DNA of 64,000 nucleotides from Algoriphagus aestuariicola (GCF_017254835.1 NZ_JAFKCW010000001.1:930001-994000), one strand, 5' to 3'. Numbered from the stretch's first letter, positions 8,166-18,380 are shown. A program made the numbers and translations. Notes: generated by a model from the sequence alone, not told the origin.

Positions 8166-10891
8166 AGTGCGTGCTTGCAATTGTGGTTTTGCTGTTTTGC
8201 GGCCTTGGAGCGGTAGCACAACAGGACTCCGTTCGGGTATCCGGGATATACCGTGAAATGCCATTTTTCCGTTTTGTCCAGTCCATCGAGTTCGAGACAG
8301 GGTATCGTTTCGTGTTTCGTGAGTCAGATACTCAGGGATTGATGGTGAACTTGCAGGCCCAGGATGTGGAGCTGCGTACGCTTCTTGGCCAAGTGTTGGC
8401 TGGAACCGGCCTTTTCTTCGTCATTGATGGGGACAGGAAAGTGTGGATTACCAAGGGGAAGCCGATTACTCTGGGATTTTCCACAGGCTACTTTGAGCTG
8501 CAGTTTGACTCCATTCCACCTCGGACTGAGGATGGATTGGGTGCTTTTGCGAAAAACCAAGTATTTGCCATAGGAAGGGAGACGGACAATCCAGAATCCA
8601 AAAAGGCAACGCTCAGCGGCATAGTCTCAAGCGTGGAATATGGCAAGCCCATGCCCGGCGCTGTGGTGGTAGAAAAGGTGAATTTCACACAAACCGTTGC
8701 TGACCGGGAGGGAAGGTATTCCATTACACTGGACAAAGGTCGGCACACGCTCTATGTGCAAAGCATAGGCGGATATCAGGAACCTCGGCATATCGATCTC
8801 AAAGGAGACGGCATCCTCAATGTGGAAATCCCCGAGAGTGTCCTCTCTCTGGACGAAGTGGTTGTAAGTTCTGGTGCACTGTCGCAGGTCAATAAGCTTG
8901 AAATGGGGGTGCAATCCCTGAGCATTGCGGAGGTCAAGCGTCTTCCCGCTGTAATGGGAGAGGTGGATATTTTGCGCGGAATCCTCACGGTTCCCGGCGT
9001 CAATACTGCTGGAGAGGCTACGGTAGGATTCAACGTCCGCGGTGGATCCGCCGACCAAAACCTGATCCTGTATGGCGCTTCCACTGTATTCAACCCTTCC
9101 CATGTTTTTGGCTTTTTCTCCGCATTTAACTCCGATATGGTTTCCGGAGTCGAGCTGCACAAGAGCACGGTACCGGTGAACTATGGAGGACGACTCTCTT
9201 CCGTGCTGGCGATAGAGCCACAGTTTGGCAGGAAGGAAAAAATCGGGGGATCCGGGGGAATCGGCATACTCACCAGCAGACTCAGTGTAGATGGGCCGCT
9301 GGGGGAAAACACCACTTTTGTGGTCGGCGCTAGGGGGACTTATTCCAATTGGGCCTTGGACTTGTTGGAGGAGAATGCCGAGCTTTCGGGCAGCCAAGTC
9401 AATTTTTACGACTGGAACGCCAACTTACGGCATCAGATCAATGAAAAAAATTCCCTGGAACTGACCAGCTATGGAAGCCGGGACCAGTTTCGATTTGATC
9501 CAGACACATCGTATTCCTATAAAAATCTCAACCTTGCGCTATCATGGCGGAGGTACATCAGTGAGCGCCTGGAGGGCAAAATCACGCTGTCCCGAGACGC
9601 CTATGAATTCAACATAGAAGGCCTCGACAATCCTCTCAACTCCTTTGACTATGGATTCGATATCGCCCAGCTCCAGCTCAGGACTGACTTTGAATACCGA
9701 ACCGAGAAACACTTGCTTGACTTCGGCTTCCAAGGCATACAATACTTGCTGAATCCGGGGCATATGAGCCCGCATGGTGCGGAGTCCATCGTGACGGACA
9801 GACAGCTGGACAGGGAAGAGGGACGGGAATTTTCACTGTTCATCGGTGATGAGTTTCAGTGGACTGATAGGCTGGCGTTCAACTTTGGAGTACGTTACAT
9901 GCTCTATCAGCTTTTGGGACCGGCGCAATTCAAAACCTACGCGGAGGGCATGCCCTATAGTCCGGGAAACGTATCCGGAGAAGTGGATTTTGGACCGAGA
10001 GAGGTAGTCCAGACCTACCATGGCCCTGAGTTGCGATTTGGAGGGAGGTATTTGTTGGACAAAAAATCCTCGCTTAAACTGGGTCTCAGCACGATGAGGC
10101 AGAATATCCACCTGCTTTCCAACAGTTCGGTAATCACCCCCACAGACAGTTGGAAGCTGAGCGACCGCTATCTCAAGCCCCAGCTGGGACAACAGGCCTC
10201 GGTAGGTTATTTTAGGACGATCTTCAAAAATTCAGTCGAAGTGTCCACGGAATTTTTCTATCGCGAAATGGAAAATCTCCTGGACTATCGCTCTGGAGCC
10301 TCCATTATACTCAATGAGCATTTGGAGCAAGATGCGCTCAACACGGATGGAAAGTCCTATGGCGCCGAGTTTTTGATCAAAAAAAATATGGGCAATCTCC
10401 GGGGCTCTTTAGCCTACACCTATAGCCGCTCGTTGCTGAAAACCTCCGACGAGCCCAGTGTCGAGAAGATCAACAAGGGCAAGGCGTATCCAAGCAACTT
10501 TGACCAACCCCACAACTTGGTCGTGGTGGCCAACTATGAAGCCACCAAAAGAATCAACACCACAGTCAATCTTAGCTATAGTACCGGAAGGCCAATCACA
10601 CTGCCCGCGGCGGAATTTGACTACGGTGGATCAGAGCGCGTCTACTATACCGATCGCAATGCCTATCGAATTCCGGATTATTTCCGGATCGACCTCAGCC
10701 TCAATCTGGAGGGAAGCCACAAAGTCGACAAGTTGGCCCATTCCTCTTGGTCTCTGGGCGTGTACAATCTTTTGGGTAGAAGCAATCCCTATTCGGTGTA
10801 TTTCGTGCCAGACCAGGGTCAGCTGAGAGGGTATCAGCTGTCGATTTTTGCACGGCCGATTCCCTATGTCACCTATAATTTCAGATTTTAA
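8162..10891 (+). CDS. TonB-dependent outer membrane receptor with STN-like and carboxypeptidase-like N-terminal domains
   Basis: 909 residues. After a signal peptide (about 1-19) comes an STN/secretin-like domain (about 25-100, with FVQSIEFETGYRFVF), then a carboxypeptidase regulatory-like domain (about 147-235, KKATLSGIVSS...GAVVVEKVNF), a plug (about 236-345, VVVSSGALSQVN, FNVRGGSADQNLILYG) and a 22-strand barrel to the end, which closes in FARPIPYVTYNFRF with a terminal Phe. The STN domain usually means signalling to a FecI/FecR pair, but none is adjacent. A DUF4249 gene follows with one-base overlap, a pairing common in Bacteroidota; the substrate is unknown. Confidence 0.88.
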   Translation: MKCVLAIVVLLFCGLGAVAQQDSVRVSGIYREMPFFRFVQSIEFETGYRFVFRESDTQGLMVNLQAQDVELRTLLGQVLAGTGLFFVIDGDRKVWITKGKPITLGFSTGYFELQFDSIPPRTEDGLGAFAKNQVFAIGRETDNPESKKATLSGIVSSVEYGKPMPGAVVVEKVNFTQTVADREGRYSITLDKGRHTLYVQSIGGYQEPRHIDLKGDGILNVEIPESVLSLDEVVVSSGALSQVNKLEMGVQSLSIAEVKRLPAVMGEVDILRGILTVPGVNTAGEATVGFNVRGGSADQNLILYGASTVFNPSHVFGFFSAFNSDMVSGVELHKSTVPVNYGGRLSSVLAIEPQFGRKEKIGGSGGIGILTSRLSVDGPLGENTTFVVGARGTYSNWALDLLEENAELSGSQVNFYDWNANLRHQINEKNSLELTSYGSRDQFRFDPDTSYSYKNLNLALSWRRYISERLEGKITLSRDAYEFNIEGLDNPLNSFDYGFDIAQLQLRTDFEYRTEKHLLDFGFQGIQYLLNPGHMSPHGAESIVTDRQLDREEGREFSLFIGDEFQWTDRLAFNFGVRYMLYQLLGPAQFKTYAEGMPYSPGNVSGEVDFGPREVVQTYHGPELRFGGRYLLDKKSSLKLGLSTMRQNIHLLSNSSVITPTDSWKLSDRYLKPQLGQQASVGYFRTIFKNSVEVSTEFFYREMENLLDYRSGASIILNEHLEQDALNTDGKSYGAEFLIKKNMGNLRGSLAYTYSRSLLKTSDEPSVEKINKGKAYPSNFDQPHNLVVVANYEATKRINTTVNLSYSTGRPITLPAAEFDYGGSERVYYTDRNAYRIPDYFRIDLSLNLEGSHKVDKLAHSSWSLGVYNLLGRSNPYSVYFVPDQGQLRGYQLSIFARPIPYVTYNFRF

Positions 10892-12039
10892 TGAGAAAGG
10901 GGATAGTGTTTCTTTTTTTGGTTCTTTCGCTTTTCGCATGCAAAGAACCATTTGAGCCCGAACTATCAGAGGCGAATCTTCGCGTACTTACTGTGGAAGG
11001 ATATCTGGATACGGAGGGTAAGCCGAGTGAACTCTACCTGGGCTATACACGGAGAATATACGGCGACAATCTGGGGCCTGGTTCGACGCCTGCGGTCGGT
11101 GCCGAGGTCTTTCTGGAAAGCTCCGAAGGCAATCGCTATCCTCTCGTGGATGTTGGAGACGGCTTTTATCAATTTGCACAGGATATAGAGGAGGAAGGGA
11201 GTTATCGCCTGAAGATTCTGTTGGAGGGGGAGGGCTACACATCCGAATCGCTCCACCCCCTGATCTCCACGCCGATTGAGGATATTGGCTTTGAAAAAGA
11301 TGAGCGTGGGGTGGAAGTCTACATCACCACAAAGGGTTCCGGCACGGTTGAGGACTTTTTGTGGACCTTCACAGAAACCTATGCCTTCTCCCCGAAATTT
11401 GTCTCCCCGTATATCTATCGTCCTGAAACAGGGGAAGTGGACACCAGGCGTCCGGAGGAGACTATCTACCTTTGCTTTCGAACGCTGAATAGCTCGGATC
11501 TCATTTTGGAGACTTCCTCCAACTTTGACGAAGGTGTGATTTTTAAGAAACCCATTACCCGCATCATTCCGGGAGACGAACGGCTTTCTACTAGGTACAG
11601 CATTTTGGTTTCCCAGATGGCACTGTCGCCGGAGGCGGCGGAGTTTTGGGAGACCATGCGCAAGAATACCGATGACATCGGGACTATCTTCAGCCCTATG
11701 CCGTCAAATATCACCGGCAATGTCAGCAAGGACCTGGATCCATCTGCCCCGGTCATCGGCTTCGTCAGCCTAGGCGTGATACAGGAGCGCAGAATGTTCA
11801 TTGGAGTGCAGGAGGTGAGCCCTTGGGTCAACAACCTGGAAGCATATTATGATTGTGAACTGGATGCCGACACGGTTTCGGCAAGTGGTTTTGAGGAACG
11901 CTTTGGCACGGGAGTCAAGTTTCCGGCGATGGCCGTCTTTGTGGAAAGCTCAATCATTGGATATCGTTCGGCCTTGAGAAGGTGTGTTGACTGTACGCTC
12001 AGGGGAAGCAATGTAAAACCAGATTTTTGGGAGGATTGA
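10891..12039 (+). CDS. DUF4249 family outer membrane lipoprotein
   Basis: 382 residues. Signal MRKGIVFLFLVLSLFAC with lipid Cys17, then the typical opening KEPFEPELSEANLRVLTVEGYLDTEG of DUF4249, an all-beta family that in Bacteroidota is nearly always coded next to a TonB-dependent receptor. The start overlaps the receptor stop (TAATG). It is probably a surface partner of the receptor, in the way SusD-like proteins serve SusC, though this is an inference. The protein contains a conserved-looking C-terminal CVDCTLRGSNVKPDFW motif. Confidence 0.85.
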   Translation: MRKGIVFLFLVLSLFACKEPFEPELSEANLRVLTVEGYLDTEGKPSELYLGYTRRIYGDNLGPGSTPAVGAEVFLESSEGNRYPLVDVGDGFYQFAQDIEEEGSYRLKILLEGEGYTSESLHPLISTPIEDIGFEKDERGVEVYITTKGSGTVEDFLWTFTETYAFSPKFVSPYIYRPETGEVDTRRPEETIYLCFRTLNSSDLILETSSNFDEGVIFKKPITRIIPGDERLSTRYSILVSQMALSPEAAEFWETMRKNTDDIGTIFSPMPSNITGNVSKDLDPSAPVIGFVSLGVIQERRMFIGVQEVSPWVNNLEAYYDCELDADTVSASGFEERFGTGVKFPAMAVFVESSIIGYRSALRRCVDCTLRGSNVKPDFWED

Positions 12040-12041
12040 CC

Positions 12042-13667
12042 ATGAAAATTATCCATGCGCTTTTTGGATTTTTTCTCCTTGGCTTGGGGGAAAGTGCCCT
12101 TGCCCAAATCCAGCCGAACTTCGAAGAGACGGTCGGTTTTTCCATTCCGAAGACGGTCTATTTCACGGGGGAGAAAATTTGGCTTTCCATCGACGTAGCC
12201 ATTTCCTCTGGACCCACGCCTTCCCGCGTCGTCTATGCCGAACTCTGGAATCGCCACAGCGAATCTGTCGCCCTGGCAAAGATCCCACTCCAAGACGGTT
12301 TGGCTTTCAATTATCTTGAGATCCCGAGCGGTCTGCCTTCAGACCATTATCTGCTGCGGCTATTTACACGGGTGAGTCCCTATCAAAATCCCGATATCGG
12401 ACTCGTGCAGGAATTTGTGACGGTGTTCAACCCACATATCCCTCCAAAGGTGGTGGAGTCGCGAGAGGTTTTGTCGATAGAGGAGGTTCCTTCCGAATTT
12501 TTGGAGTTTTCCCATTCTAGCCTATCGCCCGGAGAGCAGCTTCGCGTGAACTACATTGGATCGGACAGCTTGATAGAGCTTTCTGTCGCCGTTGCCAATC
12601 CTTTTCTGGACAGTCGAGGGCGGCATTTGTCAAAAATCCTCTATGACAAGTTGGAAGCAAAAGCATTGGTACCCGAGTTCTTTGGGCATATCATCGAAGC
12701 GAAGGCCCAAATAGATGGGAGAGACTCTAGCGGTTCTGGACTTTATTTTCTTTCTCTGCATGGCAAAAAATCCGCCCTGTTTACTGACAGGAAAAACGGG
12801 AAAGGCAATTTGTTAATTGATGCCGGAGGATTCAGACACTGGGATTACCTAATTGCGCAGCGAGATGAAAATCAACCCCTGGGCGATTTTGAGATTGTCG
12901 CGCCTAGCCCGCCAACCAAGTTTCGACAAGATTTTAGTTTTCCGACGCTGGAAATCAGCCCGTCCGATTCGACCTTCCTCAGAAAATTGCTCCTAGGAAG
13001 CCAGATCGGTGGCTACTTTGCGCAGGAATTTGAACAAAATGATATCCCGGTCGTGGAGGGGTTTGTTCCGGATCGCACTTTTTTGCTGGACGACTACATC
13101 CGTTTCGAGGACGTGGAGACGCATATCAAGGAGTACGTACCGGAGGTATTGGTTAGGACCCGAGACCGCCACAAGGAGCTTCGCGTACTAAATGCTCTGC
13201 AGGAAAGGTCCTTTGAGGAGAGCCCACTGATATTGCTGGATGCCATGCCGGTTTTTGAGCCGGATCGGCTGCTTCGGTTCAATCCCTCCAAGTTCAAGCA
13301 ACTGGAAATTTATTCTCGCCCGTTTTTTCTGAACGACGCAAGGTTTGCTGGCGTGGTCAGCTTCAGTTCTTTCGACCATGAATTTGGCGGTTTTCCACTT
13401 TCCGAGAAGGCTGTTTTTATACCCTATTCGGGGCTGCAGCCTCCGGTCATGGAGAAGGAAAGGCTGTTCGAGGTGCCTAGGGAATATTCGAAGGAAACGG
13501 ACTGGCGGACCGTTTTACATTGGTCGGAAGTCTTCGGGAGACGTGCCTCAGTTTCTGGCGTAACGGTCACGGCATCCTGGGTGAAGGGCAGATATCTGAT
13601 CGAAGCGACGGTCATGGACTCCTCGGGAAAAATCAAACACGAAAAGGCTTGGTTTGAGGTCAAATAG
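12042..13667 (+). CDS. Secreted protein with an MG2 (macroglobulin-like) domain
   Basis: 541 residues from the ATG at 12042; the upstream TTG would only add five residues before the signal peptide (MKIIHALFGFFLLGLGESALAQ). The first domain (about 25-130) has the signature of Bacteroidota MG2-like domains: PKTVYFTGEKIWLSIDV, then VVYAELWN and IPSGLPSDHYLLRLFTR. The rest is beta-rich and not recognised. It starts two bases after the DUF4249 stop, so it belongs to the same operon and likely acts at the cell surface with the receptor. A bidirectional terminator follows. Confidence 0.75.
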   Translation: MKIIHALFGFFLLGLGESALAQIQPNFEETVGFSIPKTVYFTGEKIWLSIDVAISSGPTPSRVVYAELWNRHSESVALAKIPLQDGLAFNYLEIPSGLPSDHYLLRLFTRVSPYQNPDIGLVQEFVTVFNPHIPPKVVESREVLSIEEVPSEFLEFSHSSLSPGEQLRVNYIGSDSLIELSVAVANPFLDSRGRHLSKILYDKLEAKALVPEFFGHIIEAKAQIDGRDSSGSGLYFLSLHGKKSALFTDRKNGKGNLLIDAGGFRHWDYLIAQRDENQPLGDFEIVAPSPPTKFRQDFSFPTLEISPSDSTFLRKLLLGSQIGGYFAQEFEQNDIPVVEGFVPDRTFLLDDYIRFEDVETHIKEYVPEVLVRTRDRHKELRVLNALQERSFEESPLILLDAMPVFEPDRLLRFNPSKFKQLEIYSRPFFLNDARFAGVVSFSSFDHEFGGFPLSEKAVFIPYSGLQPPVMEKERLFEVPREYSKETDWRTVLHWSEVFGRRASVSGVTVTASWVKGRYLIEATVMDSSGKIKHEKAWFEVK

Positions 13668-13772
13668 CACTGGGGACGAAAACCTGGACTAAATCGGTGT
13701 TTCGTTGGCCTTGTAATAAATGAGAAGCTTTTCCTGATCCAGTACCTGTCAGGCATTTGCGATTTCAGGGAT

Positions 13773-13804
13773 AAAAAAAATCCCGCTCAAAGCGGGATTT
13801 TTTT
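13773..13804. terminator. Bidirectional terminator between the TonB-receptor operon and secG
   Basis: AAAAAAAATCCCGCT-CAA-AGCGGGATTTTTTT: a GC stem with A tract before and T tract after, placed between convergent genes ending at 13667 (plus) and 13821 (minus). Confidence 0.9.
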
Positions 13805-13820
13805 GATCTATGCCTTTGGA

Positions 13821-14186
13821 TTAGTTACCTGTGGTATCTTCTTCCGTTGCTGTGGACGCCGCAGTGTCAGTTGATGGAAGTAGGCTCTCGTCACCAAATG
13901 CCGGAGCTACTACTTGCTGCTTGGCGCTTTCAATGTTTGGGGAAGAGAATTGGTTTGGCTGACTGTTGGTATAGAAAGCGGACGACACCAGTGACAAAGC
14001 CAAGATTGAAACCGCAAGGACCCAAGTGGCTTTTTCCAATACATTTCCTGTTCTGGTCACTCCCATGATCTGGGAAGCGCTGCCTCCGAAAGCCGCTCCG
14101 GCTCCTCCTTTTGAGTTTTGGCCCAAGATCACCAAGATCAGCAACACCGCCAAAATCAAAATAATTGTAATCAATACTGTAAACAT
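13821..14186 (-). CDS. secG: Preprotein translocase subunit SecG
   Basis: 121 residues. Two transmembrane helices (about 3-24 and 54-72) joined by the diagnostic Gly-rich cytoplasmic loop LGQNSKGGAGAAFGGSASQIMG. SecG stabilises the SecYEG channel. The C-terminal tail after residue 75 is long and polar (Ser/Thr/Ala-rich), as is usual in Bacteroidota. It is the last gene of the miaB / sigma-54 activator / lptE / unknown / secG string; the gap to the preceding gene is 10 bp. Confidence 0.93.
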   Translation of the reverse strand: MFTVLITIILILAVLLILVILGQNSKGGAGAAFGGSASQIMGVTRTGNVLEKATWVLAVSILALSLVSSAFYTNSQPNQFSSPNIESAKQQVVAPAFGDESLLPSTDTAASTATEEDTTGN

Positions 14187-14196
14187 ATCTGTTAAA

Positions 14197-14943
14197 TTAT
14201 TCTTTCAGTTTTTCAATCAAGTCCGCAAAGTAAGCCCTTTTCTCGGGAAACTTCAAAATCAGCTTCTCATAAATTTCCCTTGCCATGGCTTTTTTTCCTT
14301 GGTTGATCAAAATCTTCGCAAAGGACTCGGAAAGTAGGTTGTCGTTAAGTTTGGTACTCGACTCAGCTAGGTTTTCGGTGTTTTGGTTGGCTTCTATTTC
14401 TTTGATCGTTGCCAGCTTGATGTCTTTTTTGCTGAATGCCTTGATCAGGTCAATCTGCTCTTTTTTCTTAGCATCTAGAATAGCCTTTTTTTCCTTTCGC
14501 TTGATCGTCTCAATCAGGTCGTCTTTCGGAGGCTGGCGTCTCTTTGCCGTGGGTTTCTCTGCTTTCGCTTCAGCCCCATCTGGATTCGAGGCTTTCAGCT
14601 GCTGTCCCAATTTTTTGAGGGATTCGGTTCTCTTTGACGGATCAGAAATGTTTTCGGGGCTTTCCGGCAGGAAGTCTACTTTAATTCCGTCCGATGTGGA
14701 TTCTATGGCGAGAGGCTTTTCGATCAACGTTTTCAGCCATATCCGGTCTGGACTGGTAATAGCAGCTTGACCCAGTGCTTTGCTTTTTTTTGCTCCGTTT
14801 TTCAAATACTCATACCTGGCAGCGAGAACGTGCGGAATCTGGAAATAGGGGAAGTTCTCCTGGACTTTTTTGAGCTGCAGGAGATCGGCCTTTTCCAAGA
14901 GATCGGCTTTTTGAATGAGATCAAGGAATTGAGTGGCGTTCAC
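14197..14943 (-). CDS. Conserved protein with C-terminal TPR-like segment, unknown function
   Basis: 248 residues, soluble, no signal peptide. The N-terminus (FPYFQIPHVLAARYEYLKN) resembles a block seen in Bacteroidota proteins coded next to lptE and secG. The centre is Lys/Glu-rich and low in complexity (about 115-165), and the end (SFAKILINQGKKAMAREIYEKLILKFPEKRAYFADLIEKL) reads like one tetratricopeptide unit. It could be a scaffold for envelope biogenesis, but this rests only on position. Confidence 0.7.
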   Translation of the reverse strand: MNATQFLDLIQKADLLEKADLLQLKKVQENFPYFQIPHVLAARYEYLKNGAKKSKALGQAAITSPDRIWLKTLIEKPLAIESTSDGIKVDFLPESPENISDPSKRTESLKKLGQQLKASNPDGAEAKAEKPTAKRRQPPKDDLIETIKRKEKKAILDAKKKEQIDLIKAFSKKDIKLATIKEIEANQNTENLAESSTKLNDNLLSESFAKILINQGKKAMAREIYEKLILKFPEKRAYFADLIEKLKE

Positions 14944-14974
14944 AGGCTGGGTTTTGATTTTGAATATAGCAAAA

Positions 14975-15511
14975 TTACCAGTTGGCTACCGTCGCGGTGA
15001 AGATATCCTGGATGATGACTTCGAAAATTTCCTCCACGAGTTGGTTTTCCACGTCCAGCAGGGTTACAGTCCTGGGATCGTAGTCCTTGAAGAAGCTAAA
15101 TGGCTGTGTTTTGCTTTCTTCTTCGTTGGCCAGGTTGATGTATTCTACTTCCACGGTGATGGTAAGTCGCATCTGGCCGGCCCGGTCCGGCAGATTGGGA
15201 TCATTGCTCGAGACGGCAGCTTGAGGGGTAAGGGTGTATCGGCTGATGGCACCGGAAAATTGCAGCTGCCCATTGGTATTGACCAGCTCCAGCTGCGTGT
15301 TTCGCTGGTAATATTCCTTGAATGCTTCCGTGAAGCGTTGTTCCAAATTTGGGGGGCCTCCGCCGGAATCGTTGAAGAAGTTCTCCACCGAGAAGGTTTT
15401 GACCAATTCATAATTGATATTGGTGCCGGTAAAACTATACTTCACTGAGCAGGCCTGAAGGGCCAGAAAAACCAAACACAGCAAAGGGAAAAAACGCCTA
15501 TTCAATCTCAT
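14975..15511 (-). CDS. lptE: LptE-like LPS assembly lipoprotein
   Basis: 178 residues from the ATG at 15511 ([21 protein letters not shown], lipid Cys21); the longer frame up to 15568 lies inside the upstream gene and would bury the signal peptide. The sequence CSVKYSFTGTNIN and the later QLQFSGAISRYTLTPQA fit the Bacteroidota LptE family, the plug of the LptD LPS translocon in the outer membrane. Its start overlaps the end of the sigma-54 activator gene by 14 bases. Confidence 0.85.
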   Translation of the reverse strand: MRLNRRFFPLLCLVFLALQACSVKYSFTGTNINYELVKTFSVENFFNDSGGGPPNLEQRFTEAFKEYYQRNTQLELVNTNGQLQFSGAISRYTLTPQAAVSSNDPNLPDRAGQMRLTITVEVEYINLANEEESKTQPFSFFKDYDPRTVTLLDVENQLVEEIFEVIIQDIFTATVANW

Positions 15512-16784
15512 ACTGTTTGATTTTTCTGTAGAGCGTCCTTTCAGAGATCCCCAGATCGCTTGCAGCATACTTTCGTTTGTTGTTGTGCTTGCGGAGGGCT
15601 CGGAGTATCATTTCCTTTTCCTTCTTTTCCAAGGAAAGGGAATTGTCATCCTCCTCATGTATAATGTCCTCTATGGCATCTTCCTCGTAGTCATCATTGT
15701 TGAGAGAGCTGTTTTTTTGTGCTTCCAAAACGAGGGGGACTTGGTAGGAAGGACCGCTTTCCATGTTTTCCTTTTGGGAAAATCCCGAATCCATATCTTC
15801 GAAAAGGCCTTGGTGTTTCTGCATGATAGAGGAGTTGATTCCTCCATTTTGGTAGGATTCAAGAACGAGCTTTTTAAGGTCGTTCATGTCCTTTTTCATG
15901 TCAAAAAGGACTTTGTAAAGCAGGTCACGCTCGGAAAAGTCGATGTGGTCTCCAGAACTTCCGGATCCCAAAGCCATGGGAAGGCGTGTGGTGTCAGCAG
16001 GCAGGTATTTGGAGAGTGTTTGGGCATTGACCTCGCGGTTTTCTTCCAAAAGAGAGATCTGTTCCGCGATATTTTTTAGCTGTCGGATATTACCGGGGAA
16101 GGCATACCGCATCAATAGTTCTTGCGCCTGAGCATCGAGACTGATGGGTTTTACGTGATATTTTTCGGAAAAATCGCCAGTAAACTTTCTAAAAAGCAGC
16201 ACCACGTCTTCACCTCTTTCCCTCAAAGGAGGTACATAAATTGGGACAGTGTTAAGCCTGTAATAGAGATCCTCCCGGAATTTGCCCTTCTCGACAGCCT
16301 TGAGGAGGTTGACGTTGGTTGCCGTGATGACGCGGACGTTGGTCTTCTGGACTTTTGAGGATCCTACCTTGATAAACTCGCCGTTTTCCAAGACCCGAAG
16401 CAGGCGAGCCTGCGTGCCCAGTGGCATTTCGCCGATTTCGTCCAGGAAGATTGAGCCGCCGTCAGTCACCTCAAAGTACCCTTTTCTGGCTTCATGTGCG
16501 CCGGTGAAGGAGCCCTTTTCATGGCCGAAAAGTTCCGAGTCTATCGTGCCCTCCGGGATGGCTCCACAGTTGATTGCGATGAACTTGCCGTGTTTGCGCA
16601 GCGAAAGCGCGTGGATGATTTTGGAAAAGCTCTCCTTACCACTGCCGCTTTCTCCGGTGATCAGCACTGTCATATCAGTTGGAGCGGCCTGCATCGCAAC
16701 GAGGATTGCCTGATTGAGAAGGGGACTGTTGCCGATGATGCCATAGCGCTGCTTGACGCTTTGGATTTCCGATGGAGTAATCAT
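15498..16784 (-). CDS. Sigma-54-dependent transcriptional activator without receiver domain
   Basis: 428 residues. The AAA+ domain starts almost at the N-terminus: Walker A GESGSGKE (44-51), the sigma-54 contact loop GSFTGA (91-96, GAFTGA in most relatives), Walker [11 protein letters not shown] (110-119) and the sensor region. A poorly conserved linker (about 270-385) leads to a Fis-type helix-turn-helix ([30 protein letters not shown]). There is no receiver or GAF domain, so activity must be set by amount or by a partner. ATGA overlap with miaB upstream and 14-base overlap with lptE downstream point to one operon. Confidence 0.9.
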   Translation of the reverse strand: MITPSEIQSVKQRYGIIGNSPLLNQAILVAMQAAPTDMTVLITGESGSGKESFSKIIHALSLRKHGKFIAINCGAIPEGTIDSELFGHEKGSFTGAHEARKGYFEVTDGGSIFLDEIGEMPLGTQARLLRVLENGEFIKVGSSKVQKTNVRVITATNVNLLKAVEKGKFREDLYYRLNTVPIYVPPLRERGEDVVLLFRKFTGDFSEKYHVKPISLDAQAQELLMRYAFPGNIRQLKNIAEQISLLEENREVNAQTLSKYLPADTTRLPMALGSGSSGDHIDFSERDLLYKVLFDMKKDMNDLKKLVLESYQNGGINSSIMQKHQGLFEDMDSGFSQKENMESGPSYQVPLVLEAQKNSSLNNDDYEEDAIEDIIHEEDDNSLSLEKKEKEMILRALRKHNNKRKYAASDLGISERTLYRKIKQYEIE

Positions 16785-18256
16785 GCGAGAGCAGGATTTA
16801 CTTCAAGTACCTCTCCGAACAGCGTGGCTTGGGAGACGTCGGTAATTCTGACCTTGACGTAGTCTCCTTTTTTAGCGCGGTCGGCTGGGATGATCACGAC
16901 CTTATTGGCGGAGTTTCTTCCTTTCAGCTGTTGGTCTGATTTTTTGGCGGTTCCCTCGATCAGGATCAGCTGCTCTTGGCCCAGATCGAGCTGATTTCTC
17001 TCGTACGAGAGAGAGTTTTGCTTTTCGATAATCTCGGCCAGCCTTCTTTTTTTGATTTCCAAGGGAATGTCATCTTCAAATTTTTTCGCCGCCAGCGTAC
17101 CTGGACGCTCGGAGTAAAAGAACATGTAGGAGAAGTCGTACTTCACGATGTCCATCAGGGTCAGTGTGTCTTGGTGCTCTTCCTCGGTCTCTGTGCAGAA
17201 GCCAGCGATCATATCGGATGATATGCCGCATTCATCGCCGAGAATCCTGCGAATTGCCGCCACCCGATCTAGATACCACTCCCTGTCATATGTACGGTTC
17301 ATCAGCTCGAGTACGCGGCTGTTGCCACTCTGAACAGGAAGGTGGATGTATTTGCAGATGTTGTCGTACTTCCGCATTGTGTAGAGCACCTCGTCTGTAA
17401 TGTCTTTGGGATGGGAAGTGGAAAAACGGACGCGAAGGAGAGGGCTCACTTTGGCGACCATCTCCAGCAAATGGGCGAAATTGACAACTTCGCTTACTTC
17501 GCCTTCTTTTTTGTTCAGACGGGCTTTGTTGTTCTCTTCGGGCGACCACTTGTAGCTGTCTACGTTTTGGCCCAGTAGGGTCACTTCGCGGTAGCCTCTT
17601 TCGAAGAGATCGAGTGCTTCAGCCACGATGGAATGGGGGGCTCTACTCCGCTCTCTTCCTCTGGTGAACGGGACCACGCAAAAAGAGCACATGTTGTCAC
17701 AGCCACGCATGATGGAGATAAAGGCGGTGACTCCGTTGGAGTTGAGGCGGACTGGCGCGATATCGGCGTAGGTTTCCTCCCGTGACAAAAAGGTATTGAC
17801 GCCTTTTTGACCGTCCTCGGCTGCGGAAACGAGGTTGGGTAGGTCCCGGTAGGCGTCGGGGCCCACGACCACGTCTACGATTTTTTCCTCTTGGAGTAAA
17901 TTTTCCTTCAAGCGCTCAGCCATGCAGCCCAACACACCTATGGTCAGCTCAGGCTTGTTTTTTTTCACTTGGTTAAATTGGCTAAGGCGTTTGCGGACAG
18001 TTTGCTCCGCTTTTTCGCGTATCGAGCAGGTGTTCAGGAAGATCACGTCGGCTTGCTCAAAGTCAGAAGTGGTGTCGAAACCGTTTTCCTTCATGATTGA
18101 AGCGACGATTTCCGAATCGGAGAAATTCATCTGACAACCGTAACTCTCGATGTAAAGTCTCTTGGATTTTCCGGTGTTTTCGTCCACCGTGGTTTTGAAA
18201 TCGCAGGCTTGCGCCTCTTCGGCACTAATGATATCTATGTCTTTTATCAAATCCAT
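16781..18256 (-). CDS. miaB: tRNA-2-methylthio-N6-dimethylallyladenosine synthase MiaB
   Basis: 491 residues from the ATG at 18256; the frame extends to 18310 without family similarity. The enzyme adds the methylthio group to i6A37 of tRNA. The N-terminal UPF0004 domain has the auxiliary cluster cysteines Cys41 (ESYGCQMN), Cys77 (NTCSIRE) and Cys111 (LGCMAE); the radical SAM CxxxCxxC is Cys186-Cys190-Cys193 ([10 protein letters not shown]). A TRAM domain closes the protein. First gene of the overlapping string leading to lptE and secG. Confidence 0.95.
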   Translation of the reverse strand: MDLIKDIDIISAEEAQACDFKTTVDENTGKSKRLYIESYGCQMNFSDSEIVASIMKENGFDTTSDFEQADVIFLNTCSIREKAEQTVRKRLSQFNQVKKNKPELTIGVLGCMAERLKENLLQEEKIVDVVVGPDAYRDLPNLVSAAEDGQKGVNTFLSREETYADIAPVRLNSNGVTAFISIMRGCDNMCSFCVVPFTRGRERSRAPHSIVAEALDLFERGYREVTLLGQNVDSYKWSPEENNKARLNKKEGEVSEVVNFAHLLEMVAKVSPLLRVRFSTSHPKDITDEVLYTMRKYDNICKYIHLPVQSGNSRVLELMNRTYDREWYLDRVAAIRRILGDECGISSDMIAGFCTETEEEHQDTLTLMDIVKYDFSYMFFYSERPGTLAAKKFEDDIPLEIKKRRLAEIIEKQNSLSYERNQLDLGQEQLILIEGTAKKSDQQLKGRNSANKVVIIPADRAKKGDYVKVRITDVSQATLFGEVLEVNPALA

Positions 18257-18380
18257 GAACTGGAGTTTATTCTGTGGAATTAGAAGGAAGCCTGACGGAT
18301 TCGAAAACAATCAAACCCAAAAATCGCCCTTCAGGTTGCAAAATTAAGAAAATGCGGACAAAATGGCAGGAGTACTGCGT

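Noticed and set aside
8627-9397. A 256-codon frame antisense to the TonB-dependent receptor
   Set aside because: It is a shadow of the receptor barrel; the receptor has clear domain order and codon structure, and the antisense product has no known features.
8162-12039. Reading the TonB receptor/DUF4249 pair as a SusC/SusD starch-type system
   Set aside because: The second protein is DUF4249, not SusD, and the receptor has an STN domain; no glycan enzymes are in the operon.
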